NCBI RefSeq assembly: GCF_025465275.1 | Contig: NZ_JAODNK010000144.1 | Location: forward strand, 39,137-103,136 | Direction: 5' to 3' | DNA: 64,000 nt | DNA from: Nocardia sp. | GTDB taxonomy: Bacteria > Actinomycetota > Actinomycetes > Mycobacteriales > Mycobacteriaceae | Part shown: piece after piece, positions 34,009-42,910 of the stretch | Layout of the letters: the number at the start of each line of letters is the position of its first letter | Numbering within the stretch: the stretch's first letter is position 1 | Program-made: the position numbers and the translations under genes | Notes under the pieces: model-generated | What the model saw: only the letters and a program-made list of their open reading frames with translations | Told to the model about the DNA's origin: nothing | Database searches by the model: none

Positions 34009-35391
34009 GTGGTTGCGAGCACTTCGGCAACGACGGCAACAGACTTCGGGCGGCCGCTGAGCCCTTCGGAGCGCTGGTTCTGGATCATCGACCGTATTTC
34101 ACCGTCGAATTGCACCGCGCGGGTACGAGTGCGCGGACAGATCAGCGTCGAGCAGCTCGAACGCGCGGCAGCGGCGCTGACTGCCGAATATCCGCTCCTG
34201 CGAGCGGGTGTGGTGGATGCCGGCACCGGTGATCCTCGGCTGACACCGTTGCGCGACCCGCGAATCCCGGTGCGGCAGCTGCTGTCCGATGATCCGCAGG
34301 CTTGGCAGCGGGAAATCGACGCCGAGCTGGTCGACCCGTTCGATACCCGCACCGGAGTGGCGCGCATCGTCGATATCGCGCGGCAGCCGGGTACCGCGGA
34401 CGAGCAGCACGACCTGATCCTGACTGTCTCGCACATCGTTCTCGACGGCCGATCGCTGATGACCGTGCTGCGCAAACTCGTGCACTATGCCGCGTCCGAC
34501 GGCCGCCGCACCAGTTCCGAGGCCGCGGACCTCGGCGCTGATCACCGCTCCGGCGGCGTCGGGAGCCGGGCGGCGTTCCCGCCCGCCGATGACCTGATTC
34601 CCGCTGGCGCGCGGGGGTTTTGGCGCTATGTGTACTCGACGCTGTTCGATCAGGCGGCGGCGCTGGTGCTGCGGCCCCGGCGAGTGGGTGGACCCGTGCC
34701 GGTCGGGCTGCTCGAGCGGCGGACGAGGGTCGTGTACCGGGTGGTGGCGGCCGAGCCGCTGGCCGCCCTGGTGGCCGACTGCCACCGGGCCGGGGTCACG
34801 GTGCACGGGGTGCTGGCCGCAGCGGTGGCGCGGGCGATAGGGGACAGTGCGCGGCCGGACGGGAACGGGGTGGCGGGGATCGGTTCGCCGGTGGACTTCC
34901 GCCCCCTGCTGCAGCCGCAGCCGGATGCCGAGGAGCTGGGCGTGTACGCGCCGGTGCTGGCCGGATTCGTGCGGTTCGGTCCGGGTGAATCACTGTGGGC
35001 GGCCGCACGATCGGTGAATCGGCAGCTGCAGCGGGGCATCCGGCAGCAGCGGCATCTGTCGACAGTGGCGGGTATGCGATTCGGGACGCCACGCACCGTG
35101 GAATCCGGTCGGCGCATTGTCGATATGGTGGATCGGCGGGCCCCGTGGAATGTGTCGGTAACCAATCTGGGTCGTATCGACTTCCCGGAACACGTTGGCG
35201 CCTGGCGGATTTCGGATCTCACGCTGACGGCGTCGAACTCCTGCGTCAGTGCGGTCACGGTGGCGATCGTGACGGCGCACCAGGAAATGTGTATCGGCTT
35301 CTGCTATGTCGACGGGATGCTGGCGGAACCGGAGAACTTCGCCGATCAGGTTCTCGCGGAACTGCTTTCCCGTCCCGATCCGGAGTCGTGA
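34009..35391 (+). CDS. PapA/condensation-type acyltransferase
   Basis: This 460-residue protein of the chloramphenicol-acetyltransferase/condensation superfamily resembles mycobacterial PapA acyltransferases. The catalytic HxxxDG is HIVLDG in VSHIVLDGRSL (about residue 145). A PLSPSERWFW opening and a GIGSPVDFRPLL segment fit that group. GTG 34009 follows GGAGAGG. It converges on the AMP-ligase gene (16-nt gap). With the GT2 and P450 it may build an acylated glycolipid, which is inference only. Confidence 0.75.
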   Translation: MVASTSATTATDFGRPLSPSERWFWIIDRISPSNCTARVRVRGQISVEQLERAAAALTAEYPLLRAGVVDAGTGDPRLTPLRDPRIPVRQLLSDDPQAWQREIDAELVDPFDTRTGVARIVDIARQPGTADEQHDLILTVSHIVLDGRSLMTVLRKLVHYAASDGRRTSSEAADLGADHRSGGVGSRAAFPPADDLIPAGARGFWRYVYSTLFDQAAALVLRPRRVGGPVPVGLLERRTRVVYRVVAAEPLAALVADCHRAGVTVHGVLAAAVARAIGDSARPDGNGVAGIGSPVDFRPLLQPQPDAEELGVYAPVLAGFVRFGPGESLWAAARSVNRQLQRGIRQQRHLSTVAGMRFGTPRTVESGRRIVDMVDRRAPWNVSVTNLGRIDFPEHVGAWRISDLTLTASNSCVSAVTVAIVTAHQEMCIGFCYVDGMLAEPENFADQVLAELLSRPDPES

Positions 35392-35407
35392 CTCATCTCG
35401 TTCGGAC

Positions 35408-36940
35408 TCAGCCGAGCCGTTTCCCGAGCAGGGTGCGCAGGGCGGCGCGATCGGGTTTGCTGGTGCGGCCGCTGACCGGAATATCGTCTACCACGACGAT
35501 ATCGTCGGGCAGGGCGGAAACATCTATGAGCGAAGGCAATTCGCGGCGCAGCCGGGCCGCGATATCGCCGCTGCCGGGAGCGGCCACCACTGCGAGCACA
35601 ATGCGTTCATCACCGATCTCATCCGGTATGCCGACCATTATGGCCTGGCCCACACCCGGTACGGCGGTGATCGCCGGTTCGTAGAGTCCCGGGTAGATAT
35701 TGGTCTTGCCGCGCAGCATCATGTCCTTCTTGCGGCCCATGAGTACCAGGGTGTCGCCGTCGAAGCGGGCGAGATCACCGGTGCGGATTTCCGGCAGCGG
35801 CGGCTCACCGAGATAGCCGCGGCACAGATTGGGGCCGGAGAGAATCAGTTCGCCGTCCTCGGCGATTGTCGCGGTGACACCGTGGACGGGCGCGCCGAGC
35901 GGGTCGCCCGCGCCGCCGAATTCCAGTTTGGCGATGCCGGAAGTGACTGCCACCGGCAGGATTTCGGTCATGCCGTAGATCGCGAGGAATTCGCATTCCG
36001 GCAGCGCTTTCCGGGCCCGTCGCAGCAGTGCGGTCGTCACCGGTGCACCGCCCAGGGAGATCTCGCGCAGCCCCGCGGGTGCACTCAGCCGCCCGGATTC
36101 GATGGCGGTGAGCACCACCGCCAGATCGGCGGGCGTGAAGAACGCGTCGGTCGCGCTGTCGAGCGAGCGTGCGAATGCCAGTGGGTCGATATGGGTTCCG
36201 AAGCGCGGATAGTGCGGCATGGACCATTGCGCACCCGCGAGCAGGGCGGGCAGGCCCATCATCAATTGCTCGGTGTGCAGATGCCGCCCGGGTCCGAGGC
36301 GGCTGCGCCCGGCCATGGCGGCCAGGCCCGCGCCGAGCGAACCGCGGGTGTGCACAACGGCTTTCGGTGCGGCGGTGGTGCCGGAGGTGAAGACGATCAG
36401 CGCCTCGGCCGCCGGATCGGCGGGTGCGGCCGGGGAATGCGCCGCGACCGCGGCATCATCGAGCAGCCGGTGCAGCGGGATCGACGCCGCCGGTGTGCCC
36501 GGCAGTCGCGGCCCACTGTGAATATGCCTGACCGGCAGTTTGCCGAAATCGGGGAGGGACAAACCCAGTGTGCGGCCGATCCGCCGCAACGGTCCACTCA
36601 GGAGATACAGCAGCGATTCCGTTGCCGCCCAGGCGGGTTGCACCAGGTCGATGCGCCGGGCGAACAGTTCCGGACCGACACCCGGATCCACGAAGACGAT
36701 GGTCCCGCCCGCCGCCATGGTCCCGAAAATGAGCACGACCGCATCCACACACGGGCGGATGGAGAAAAGCATGCGGTCGCCCGGCCGGAATCCACTGTGC
36801 CACAGTCGTTCCGCGACGGTGGTGAGGCGGTCGTCGAGCTCCGCGAAACTGAGTGGCCGTTCGCCTGCCATTCCCAGCGCGGCCGCATCGGGCTTGCGCT
36901 GCACCTGTTCCCGGAACAGGTGCAGGAAGTCGGTGCTCAC
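35408..36940 (-). CDS. Acyl-AMP/CoA ligase-like adenylating enzyme
   Basis: This 510-residue protein of the ANL (acyl-CoA synthetase/AMP-ligase) superfamily activates a carboxylic acid with ATP. The P-loop is FTSGTTAAPKAVVH, the A5-like motif is IYGMTEILPV, the A7/A8 region is TGDLARFDGDTLVLMGRKKDM and the A10 lysine lies in ISGRTSKPDRAAL (there VSGRTSKPDR). The GTG start overlaps the GT2 stop by 4 nt (GTGA), so the two are coupled. The CoA versus carrier-protein acceptor cannot be told. Confidence 0.82.
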   Translation of the reverse strand: MSTDFLHLFREQVQRKPDAAALGMAGERPLSFAELDDRLTTVAERLWHSGFRPGDRMLFSIRPCVDAVVLIFGTMAAGGTIVFVDPGVGPELFARRIDLVQPAWAATESLLYLLSGPLRRIGRTLGLSLPDFGKLPVRHIHSGPRLPGTPAASIPLHRLLDDAAVAAHSPAAPADPAAEALIVFTSGTTAAPKAVVHTRGSLGAGLAAMAGRSRLGPGRHLHTEQLMMGLPALLAGAQWSMPHYPRFGTHIDPLAFARSLDSATDAFFTPADLAVVLTAIESGRLSAPAGLREISLGGAPVTTALLRRARKALPECEFLAIYGMTEILPVAVTSGIAKLEFGGAGDPLGAPVHGVTATIAEDGELILSGPNLCRGYLGEPPLPEIRTGDLARFDGDTLVLMGRKKDMMLRGKTNIYPGLYEPAITAVPGVGQAIMVGIPDEIGDERIVLAVVAAPGSGDIAARLRRELPSLIDVSALPDDIVVVDDIPVSGRTSKPDRAALRTLLGKRLG

Positions 36941-37689
36941 CGAATATCCACCAGCTCCGGCTTGTAGCGGTGGTCGGCGTACCAGGCGAGGGTTTTGCGC
37001 ACGCCCCAGGCGCGGACGCGGCGATTGGAGCCGTACACCCGGACATCCCGGCGCAGACCGTATTCGGTGGTGAGCATGCGCACCGCATTCACCAGTGCGC
37101 GATCCTCGTGCAGATCTTCGATGGCGGTACGCGGGAATCCGCCTGCGGCTTCGTACAATTCGGCGGCAATGGCCATATTGCAGCCGGGCGTCATCACATA
37201 CGGTCCCAGATATCGGGGGTCCCGATTCCCCGGCCGGAATTTGCCGAAGGTGGAGGCGACCTCCAGAACCACCCGAATAATGGTGCGATCGCGCCAGCTC
37301 ACACCCTCGTCGGTGCGCGGTATGAGCTGACCGCTCACCAGCCGCAGCCCGGACTCGAAGCCGGCGGTGAGGCGTGCGGTCCAATTCGGGAACGGCAGGC
37401 AGTCGGCATCGGTGCGGGCCAGCCGCACGGCTCCGGCCGCGATGGCATGCCGCATGCCGGTATCGGCGGCCGCGCCGGTGCCCTTCTGGAGTTCGGTGAC
37501 GAGCTCGATGCGCATTTCGGGGTGCGTGCGCGCGAAGGCGCTGACCACCGCGGCCGTGCCGTCGGTGGAATCATTGTCCACCACGACCAGCGTGAAATCC
37601 CGATCCTGCTGTGCGGCAAGAGCTTCCAGTGTCTTGGTAATGCCGTGCTCTTCATTGTAGGCAGGCACGATCACCCAGAGTTTGCTCAT
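36937..37689 (-). CDS. Family 2 glycosyltransferase
   Basis: This 250-residue GT-A glycosyltransferase has the N-terminal WVIVPAYNEEHGITKTLEAL, VVVDNDSTDGT and the metal-binding DADCLPF. No clear C-terminal membrane anchor is present, although the middle has moderate hydrophobicity. It is the first gene of a coupled pair with the AMP-ligase. It is divergent from the P450, sharing the 127-bp region 37690-37816. Confidence 0.85.
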   Translation of the reverse strand: MSKLWVIVPAYNEEHGITKTLEALAAQQDRDFTLVVVDNDSTDGTAAVVSAFARTHPEMRIELVTELQKGTGAAADTGMRHAIAAGAVRLARTDADCLPFPNWTARLTAGFESGLRLVSGQLIPRTDEGVSWRDRTIIRVVLEVASTFGKFRPGNRDPRYLGPYVMTPGCNMAIAAELYEAAGGFPRTAIEDLHEDRALVNAVRMLTTEYGLRRDVRVYGSNRRVRAWGVRKTLAWYADHRYKPELVDIR

Positions 37690-37816
37690 CGAATTCCCTC
37701 CGGGGTCGATTATGCCGCAGGTTGCCCGCGGTTGCCGGGGACGGTAGCAGCGCGCAGAATCCTGGTATGAAATTTCGCTGATTCACATCATCTCGTAGCG
37801 ATAGACCGGAGCACCC

Positions 37817-39037
37817 ATGTTCAATGCCGCCACTCGCCACGAGCTCACGCTGCTCGCCGCCGGGCAGCCCTGGTTGCCCGCCGTCCTGCTCGCGGGCCGT
37901 GCCGCCAAGCCCATTCGCAAGATCCCGAAACTCGGCTGGTTCGTGGCGGATCCGCTGGTGGCGCGCCAGATCTACAACGACAGCACACACTTCAGCATCG
38001 TCTCCGAGGGTGCGGCCGGGCACTGGTGGGCTCAGGTCATCGGCGACTGGGTGGAACCGCTGTTCGAAGGCGCGGGCCATACCGAACTGCGCACCAGAAC
38101 TCGCGATCTCTTCACCGCCACGCATACGGATGCGCTGGTGGAGGGTGTGCTCGGGAGCGCGCTCAAACAGCTCACCGCTGATCTGGCGGCAGGTATGACC
38201 GTGGATATCGCGGAACGGGCCCGGGTGCTGGTGGGCCGCAGCGTCTCCGACCTGGTCGGCATGGCGCCGGAGGATATCTCCGCGACCTTCGCCGATGACG
38301 GCCGTAGTGCGAGCGGGGATCCGGACGAGCCGTTCCGCATTCTCTTCGAACACGTCGAGGAGCTGGTGAACCTGGCCATGGGCACCATGGCCTCCACCAC
38401 GCTCGACCCGGTGGCGGTGGAACGCGCCCGCACCCTCGTCGGCAAACTCTCCAGCTCCGTACCCGCCGCCTATGCGCGCGCCGATGGCACGACCACTCTG
38501 GGCCGCTGCCGCGAACTCGGCCTGGAACAGAACCACGCCTCCGGTCTGGCCATGCTCATGGCGGTCGCGGGCACCGACACCCTGGCCAGCGCCATGAGCC
38601 GCATGGTCGCGCTGCTGCACGACAGCGGCGACCAGCGTGCGCTACTGGCCGAACCGGAGCGCACCCCCGACGCCGTCCGCGAAACCTTGCGTGTCACCAG
38701 TCCGGCCTACCTGGTGGGCCGCTCGGTCACCGCCGATGTGGAAATCGCAGGCCGCCAACTGATTGCGGGCGAACACGTCAAAATCCTGACCTGGTCCATC
38801 AACAATGCGGCCGGGAATTTCAGCATCCACCGTGACTACAACCCCGAAACCCGCCAACTCTGGTTCGGCGGCGGCCGCCACCTCTGCCTGGGCGCACAAC
38901 TCGTCCATTCGGAGCTGACGGCTCTCCTCGAGGCGCTGACCGCTAACGGCCGCCCGTGGGAAATCGTCGAACGCCGTTACCGCAGAAACGTTTTCATCCC
39001 GACATACGAGACGCTCTGTATCCGCCTGACCGATTAG
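37817..39037 (+). CDS. Cytochrome P450
   Basis: This 406-residue bacterial class I P450 has an I-helix oxygen-activation motif AGTDTLASAM, a K-helix ExxR in ETLR and the haem-binding loop FGGGRHLCLGAQL with Cys357 as thiolate ligand. A dedicated ferredoxin gene is not adjacent. Substrate is unknown; position in the ligase/GT2/acyltransferase group suggests a lipid-type substrate. Confidence 0.87.
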   Translation: MFNAATRHELTLLAAGQPWLPAVLLAGRAAKPIRKIPKLGWFVADPLVARQIYNDSTHFSIVSEGAAGHWWAQVIGDWVEPLFEGAGHTELRTRTRDLFTATHTDALVEGVLGSALKQLTADLAAGMTVDIAERARVLVGRSVSDLVGMAPEDISATFADDGRSASGDPDEPFRILFEHVEELVNLAMGTMASTTLDPVAVERARTLVGKLSSSVPAAYARADGTTTLGRCRELGLEQNHASGLAMLMAVAGTDTLASAMSRMVALLHDSGDQRALLAEPERTPDAVRETLRVTSPAYLVGRSVTADVEIAGRQLIAGEHVKILTWSINNAAGNFSIHRDYNPETRQLWFGGGRHLCLGAQLVHSELTALLEALTANGRPWEIVERRYRRNVFIPTYETLCIRLTD

Positions 39038-39043
39038 CGTTCG

Positions 39044-39086
39044 GGCCCCGTCATCCCGGCCGAAAGCATGCCGGGATGACGGGGCC
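39044..39086. repeat. REP-like palindrome, convergent junction 3
   Basis: GGCCCCGTCATCCCGGC (39044-39060) pairs perfectly over 17 bp with 39070-39086 across a 9-nt loop. It lies 6 nt after the P450 stop, between convergent genes, and shares the GTCATCCCGGC core with the repeats at 13655 and 29420. Confidence 0.85.
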
Positions 39087-39123
39087 GCTGCCGTGCCGAG
39101 ACGGGGCTGCCGTGCCGGTCCGG

Positions 39124-39858
39124 TCAGCTGCGGCGGGCGAAGCGGCCGGCTTCGGCCTGGTCGCGGGGCTTCACGACAATGGTGTCGAGGTTGACGTGGG
39201 GTGGGCGGGAGGCGACGAAGCCGACGATCTCGGCGATATCGGTGGCCAGCAGGGGGTCGATGCCCTCGTAGACCTTGGCGGCGCGGTCGGCGTCACCTTC
39301 GAAGCGGACCAGGGAGAACTCGGTTTCGACTGCGCCGGGGGCGATTTCGGTGAGCCGCACCGGCTGGCCGAGGAGTTCGCCGCGCAGGGTGCGGTGCAGG
39401 ACCGCCTGGGCGTGCTTGGCGGAGGTGTAGCCGGAACCATTGTCGTAGTGGACGAATGCCGCTACCGAGGTGATGGTGACGATGAGCCCGTCGCCGGACG
39501 CGATGAGCTTCGGCAGCAGCGCCTTGGTGACGCGCAGGGTGCCGAGCACATTGGTCTCCCACATCCAGCGCCAGTCGTCCAGGTCCGCGTCGGCGACCGA
39601 CGCCAAACCCTTTGCGCCACCGGCATTGTTGACCAGCACATGCACCTCACCGATCGCCTCGGTGAAGGCCCGCACCGACTCCTCGTCGGTCACGTCCAGC
39701 GGCAGCGCCGTCCCGCCGATCTCGGCGGCCAGCTGCTCCAGCCGATCGACCCGCCGCGCCCCCACGACGACGTGGTACCCCTGCTTCGCGAGCTCCCGGG
39801 CAGTAGCCTCCCCGATCCCCGAACTGGCCCCGGTCACGACAGCGGTACGAATGCTCAT
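39124..39858 (-). CDS. Short-chain dehydrogenase/reductase (Rv0484c-like)
   Basis: This 244-residue classical SDR has the cofactor motif TGASSGIG, the NNAG motif, a catalytic serine in ITSVAAF and YxxxK as YTSAK. It is an NAD(P)-dependent oxidoreductase of unknown substrate. By order it matches Rv0484c and is divergent from the hydrolase at 40015. Confidence 0.87.
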   Translation of the reverse strand: MSIRTAVVTGASSGIGEATARELAKQGYHVVVGARRVDRLEQLAAEIGGTALPLDVTDEESVRAFTEAIGEVHVLVNNAGGAKGLASVADADLDDWRWMWETNVLGTLRVTKALLPKLIASGDGLIVTITSVAAFVHYDNGSGYTSAKHAQAVLHRTLRGELLGQPVRLTEIAPGAVETEFSLVRFEGDADRAAKVYEGIDPLLATDIAEIVGFVASRPPHVNLDTIVVKPRDQAEAGRFARRS

Positions 39859-40014
39859 GCTCAGAGCCTAAACACGGCGTGTCCGCCCCGCCCCGCCGAG
39901 GTTCCGCTGTGGCGTCCCGAGTCTGGGCGATCCCCCTGCTACGACCCCGCGTCCCCGCTTTTGCGTCAGGGTGAGCGCGATTCCCCGCACCTCCTGCCGG
40001 TTAGCCTGGCGGGT

Positions 40015-40839
40015 ATGGCGATTCGGGAAGTAGTCAGCGCGGACGGCACCACCATCGTTTACCGGGTCACCGGTCCGGCGGCGGCGCGGCCGCTGGTGCT
40101 GCTGCACGGCTGGTCCGGAAACCTGCGGTGCTGGGGTCGCGCCGCGGACGATCTGGCCGGGCGATTCCGGGTGATCGCGCTGGATCTGCGCGGCCACGGA
40201 TACTCCGACGCCCCAGAGGCCGGATACGACGACCCGAAGAACTGGGCCGCCGACGTGGCCGCCGTGCTGGCCGCCGAGAGCATCGCCGAGGGTGCCGTCC
40301 TGCTCGGCTGGTCCTACGGCGGCATCGTGCTCACCGACTACCTCGCCGCCTACGGCACCGGCGCGGTCGCCGGCGTCGTCTACACCGGTTCGCAGGCGAG
40401 CATCGGCAGGGGCGTTCCGGGTGCACAGCCCGGCCCCGCCATGCAGAAGGCCATCCCGGATGTCTTCGAGGAGAGCGCCGCGCACGCCATCCGCGGTTTC
40501 GGGGCCTTCGGCAGTGCCAATACCGGCCGCGGCCGCGACAAGGGCGCTGATGCCCAGCGTCTGTTCGGTGGCAGTCTCGCCACCCGGCCGCGGGTGCGCA
40601 AGGCGCTGTTCTACCGCACCGTCGACAACACCGAAACCCTGCGCACGCTGGATGTTCCGGTATTCGTCATGCACGGCACGGCCGATCCGGTGGTCGAGCT
40701 GGACAACGGCCGCTATATCGCGGACACCGTCCCGAACTCGAGCACCTCCTACTGGGAGGGCGCGCAGCACGGCCTGTTCGTCGAGGACCCCGAACGCTTC
40801 GTGGCAGAGCTCACGGCCTTCGTCGAATCCCTGGCCTGA
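40015..40839 (+). CDS. Alpha/beta hydrolase (haloperoxidase/esterase-like)
   Basis: This 274-residue alpha/beta hydrolase has LLHGWSG, the nucleophile elbow GWSYGG, an acid in HGTADPVV and a histidine in GAQHGLF. The ATG at 40015 is 7 nt after TAGCCT (40002-40007), consistent with a leaderless transcript. A longer in-frame opening upstream lies antisense to the SDR gene and is rejected. Confidence 0.83.
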   Translation: MAIREVVSADGTTIVYRVTGPAAARPLVLLHGWSGNLRCWGRAADDLAGRFRVIALDLRGHGYSDAPEAGYDDPKNWAADVAAVLAAESIAEGAVLLGWSYGGIVLTDYLAAYGTGAVAGVVYTGSQASIGRGVPGAQPGPAMQKAIPDVFEESAAHAIRGFGAFGSANTGRGRDKGADAQRLFGGSLATRPRVRKALFYRTVDNTETLRTLDVPVFVMHGTADPVVELDNGRYIADTVPNSSTSYWEGAQHGLFVEDPERFVAELTAFVESLA

Positions 40840-40920
40840 CCGGGTGCTTTGGTGTGAGCAGAGTCACTTCGTAGGGTAACCCACGTTTCTCCGTCTTTCA
40901 GCGGCGTGCACACTGGTGTA

Positions 40921-42336
40921 GTGAGTCAACGTTCCGACCTACGGCCCAATCGGATTGCCGTGCTGTCGGTACATACCTCCCCCCTCGCCCAACCGGGCAC
41001 CGGCGATGCCGGCGGTATGAATGTGTACGTCCTGCAGACGGCGATCGAATTGGCTCGCCGCGGTACCCAGGTGGAGATCTTCACCCGCGCCACCTCCTCC
41101 AATGACGAACCACTGGTCGAGGCCGCCCCCGGCGTGCTGGTCCGCAATGTGGTCGCCGGACCGTTCGAGGGCCTGGACAAACACGATCTGCCGACGCAGC
41201 TGTGCCCGTTCGCGGCCGAGGTGCTGCGGCAGGAGGCCCGGCATCTGCCCGGCCACTACGACCTCATCCACTCCAACTACTGGCTCTCCGGTCAGGTCGG
41301 CTGGCTGGCGCGTGACCGCTGGCGGGTGCCCATGGTGCACACCGCGCACACGCTCGCCGCGGTGAAGAACCTCTACCTGGCCGAGGGCGACACCCCGGAA
41401 CCGGCCGCCCGCGTCATCGGTGAGAAGCAGATCGTCGCGGAGTCCGACCGCCTGGTCGCCAATACCGCCGAGGAGGCGCGGCAGCTGGTCGAGCTGTACG
41501 GCGCGGACCCCGAGCACATCGATGTGGTGCTTCCCGGCGCGGACCTCACCCGCTACCGTCCCGGCGATCGCGCGGCCGCCCGCGCCGAACTGGGCCTGCC
41601 CGCCGATGAGCGGATCGTGGCCTTCATCGGCCGCATCCAGCCGCTCAAGGCGCCGGATGTCCTGGTGCGCGCTGCCGCACAGATGCTGGCCGACGAAGCC
41701 GCGCATTCCGGGCTGGATGCGGAGCGTCCGCTGCGGGTGCTGATTGTCGGCGGCCCGTCCGGCACCGGACTGGAGCGGCCCGACGCGCTGATCGAATTGG
41801 CTTCCGCGCTCGGCATTTCCGATCGTGTCACCTTCCTGCCGCCGCAGCCGCCGCACCGTCTGGTGCAGGTGTATCGCGCGGCGGACCTGGTGGCCGTGCC
41901 CAGCTACAACGAATCTTTCGGGCTGGTCGCCATCGAGGCGCAGGCCAGCGGCACTCCGGTGCTGGCCGCGGATGTGGGCGGACTGGGTACCGCGGTGCGG
42001 GACGGTGCCACCGGGCTGCTGGTTCCCGGCCATCAGACCGCCGATTGGGCTGCGGCACTGCGTCTTCTGCTCGACAACCCTGCCCGCCTGGAGCGGATGG
42101 GCGTGGCCGCCGTCGAGCACGCCTCCAATTTCTCCTGGGCGCATACCGCCGACGGACTGCTGGACAGCTATTCCGCCGCGCTCGCCCAGTCACGCACCGG
42201 CCGCAACCGCACCGGTAGCGTGCATGCCGACAGTCCTCATACAAGGTCGATACCGTGGCCAGTCGGTAGTCCGAGACCGATACGGGTCGAGGTCGAGCCG
42301 ACATGGCGGCGCCGGATAGGAGTCGTACGCCGATGA
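40921..42336 (+). CDS. mshA: D-inositol-3-phosphate glycosyltransferase (mycothiol synthesis)
   Basis: This 471-residue GT-B glycosyltransferase transfers GlcNAc from UDP-GlcNAc to 1L-inositol-1-phosphate, the first step of mycothiol synthesis. The N-terminal GDAGGMNVYV loop, HTAHTLAAVKN and the donor-site PSYNESFGLVAIEAQASGTPV are typical. GTG 40921 is preferred over GTG 40906 by comparison with known MshA starts. The stop overlaps the YbjN ATG (ATGA). The last about 45 residues are proline/arginine-rich and longer than in the M. tuberculosis protein as I recall it. Confidence 0.92.
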   Translation: MSQRSDLRPNRIAVLSVHTSPLAQPGTGDAGGMNVYVLQTAIELARRGTQVEIFTRATSSNDEPLVEAAPGVLVRNVVAGPFEGLDKHDLPTQLCPFAAEVLRQEARHLPGHYDLIHSNYWLSGQVGWLARDRWRVPMVHTAHTLAAVKNLYLAEGDTPEPAARVIGEKQIVAESDRLVANTAEEARQLVELYGADPEHIDVVLPGADLTRYRPGDRAAARAELGLPADERIVAFIGRIQPLKAPDVLVRAAAQMLADEAAHSGLDAERPLRVLIVGGPSGTGLERPDALIELASALGISDRVTFLPPQPPHRLVQVYRAADLVAVPSYNESFGLVAIEAQASGTPVLAADVGGLGTAVRDGATGLLVPGHQTADWAAALRLLLDNPARLERMGVAAVEHASNFSWAHTADGLLDSYSAALAQSRTGRNRTGSVHADSPHTRSIPWPVGSPRPIRVEVEPTWRRRIGVVRR

Positions 42337-42854
42337 GCGAAGCCGCACAGGGCGATACCGCCCGTGCCACCGCGCAGCTGATCGACGACACCCTGCGGGA
42401 CCGCGAGATCGAATACACCCGTGAGGCCGACGGCACCTTCGTCGTCATCCTGCCGGGCGAGCGGAAGCTCAAGACCGCGCTCGGCGTCACCGTCGGCAAG
42501 CACGGCATTCGGATGGAGTCCTTCGTCTGCCGCAAGCCGGACGAGAACTTCGAAGGCGTCTACAAATTCCTGCTGCGCCGTAATCGCCGCCTCTACGGGG
42601 TGGCCTACACGCTGGACAATGTCGGCGATATCTACCTGGTCGGCCGCATGTCCACGCACGCCGTCACGTCCGACGAACTCGACCGCTGGTTCGGTCAGGT
42701 CCTCGAGGCCGTGGACGCCGATTTCAATACCCTGCTCGAGCTCGGTTTCGCGGAATCCATTCGCAAGGAATGGAAATGGCGGGTCTCGCGCGGCGAATCG
42801 CTGAAGAATCTGCGCGCGTTCGAACATCTCGTGGACGCCGACGACAAGGCGTAG
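42333..42854 (+). CDS. YbjN domain-containing protein
   Basis: This 173-residue YbjN-type (type III secretion chaperone-like fold) protein is conserved next to mshA as Rv0487. The core includes VILPGERKLKTALGVTVG, ESFVCRKPDENFEGVYKFLLRRN and LVGRMS. ATG 42333 overlaps the mshA stop by 4 nt and has AGGAG at 42316. The function is unknown. Confidence 0.85.
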   Translation: MSEAAQGDTARATAQLIDDTLRDREIEYTREADGTFVVILPGERKLKTALGVTVGKHGIRMESFVCRKPDENFEGVYKFLLRRNRRLYGVAYTLDNVGDIYLVGRMSTHAVTSDELDRWFGQVLEAVDADFNTLLELGFAESIRKEWKWRVSRGESLKNLRAFEHLVDADDKA

Positions 42855-42910
42855 CCTCCTGGCGGCGGAATTGTGCTGTGCAGCACCCGAATCAAAGGAG
42901 ACCGGCGGCC

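Noticed and set aside
36941..37384. N-terminal extension of the AMP-ligase to 658 residues
   Set aside because: The extra 148 residues lie antisense-in-frame over the GT2 gene. GTG 36940 overlaps the GT2 stop and begins the normal ligase N terminus.
38956..40014. N-terminal extension of the 40015 hydrolase to 627 residues
   Set aside because: The extension runs over the 3' end of the P450 gene and the opposite-strand SDR gene. The leaderless start at 40015 with TAGCCT is better.
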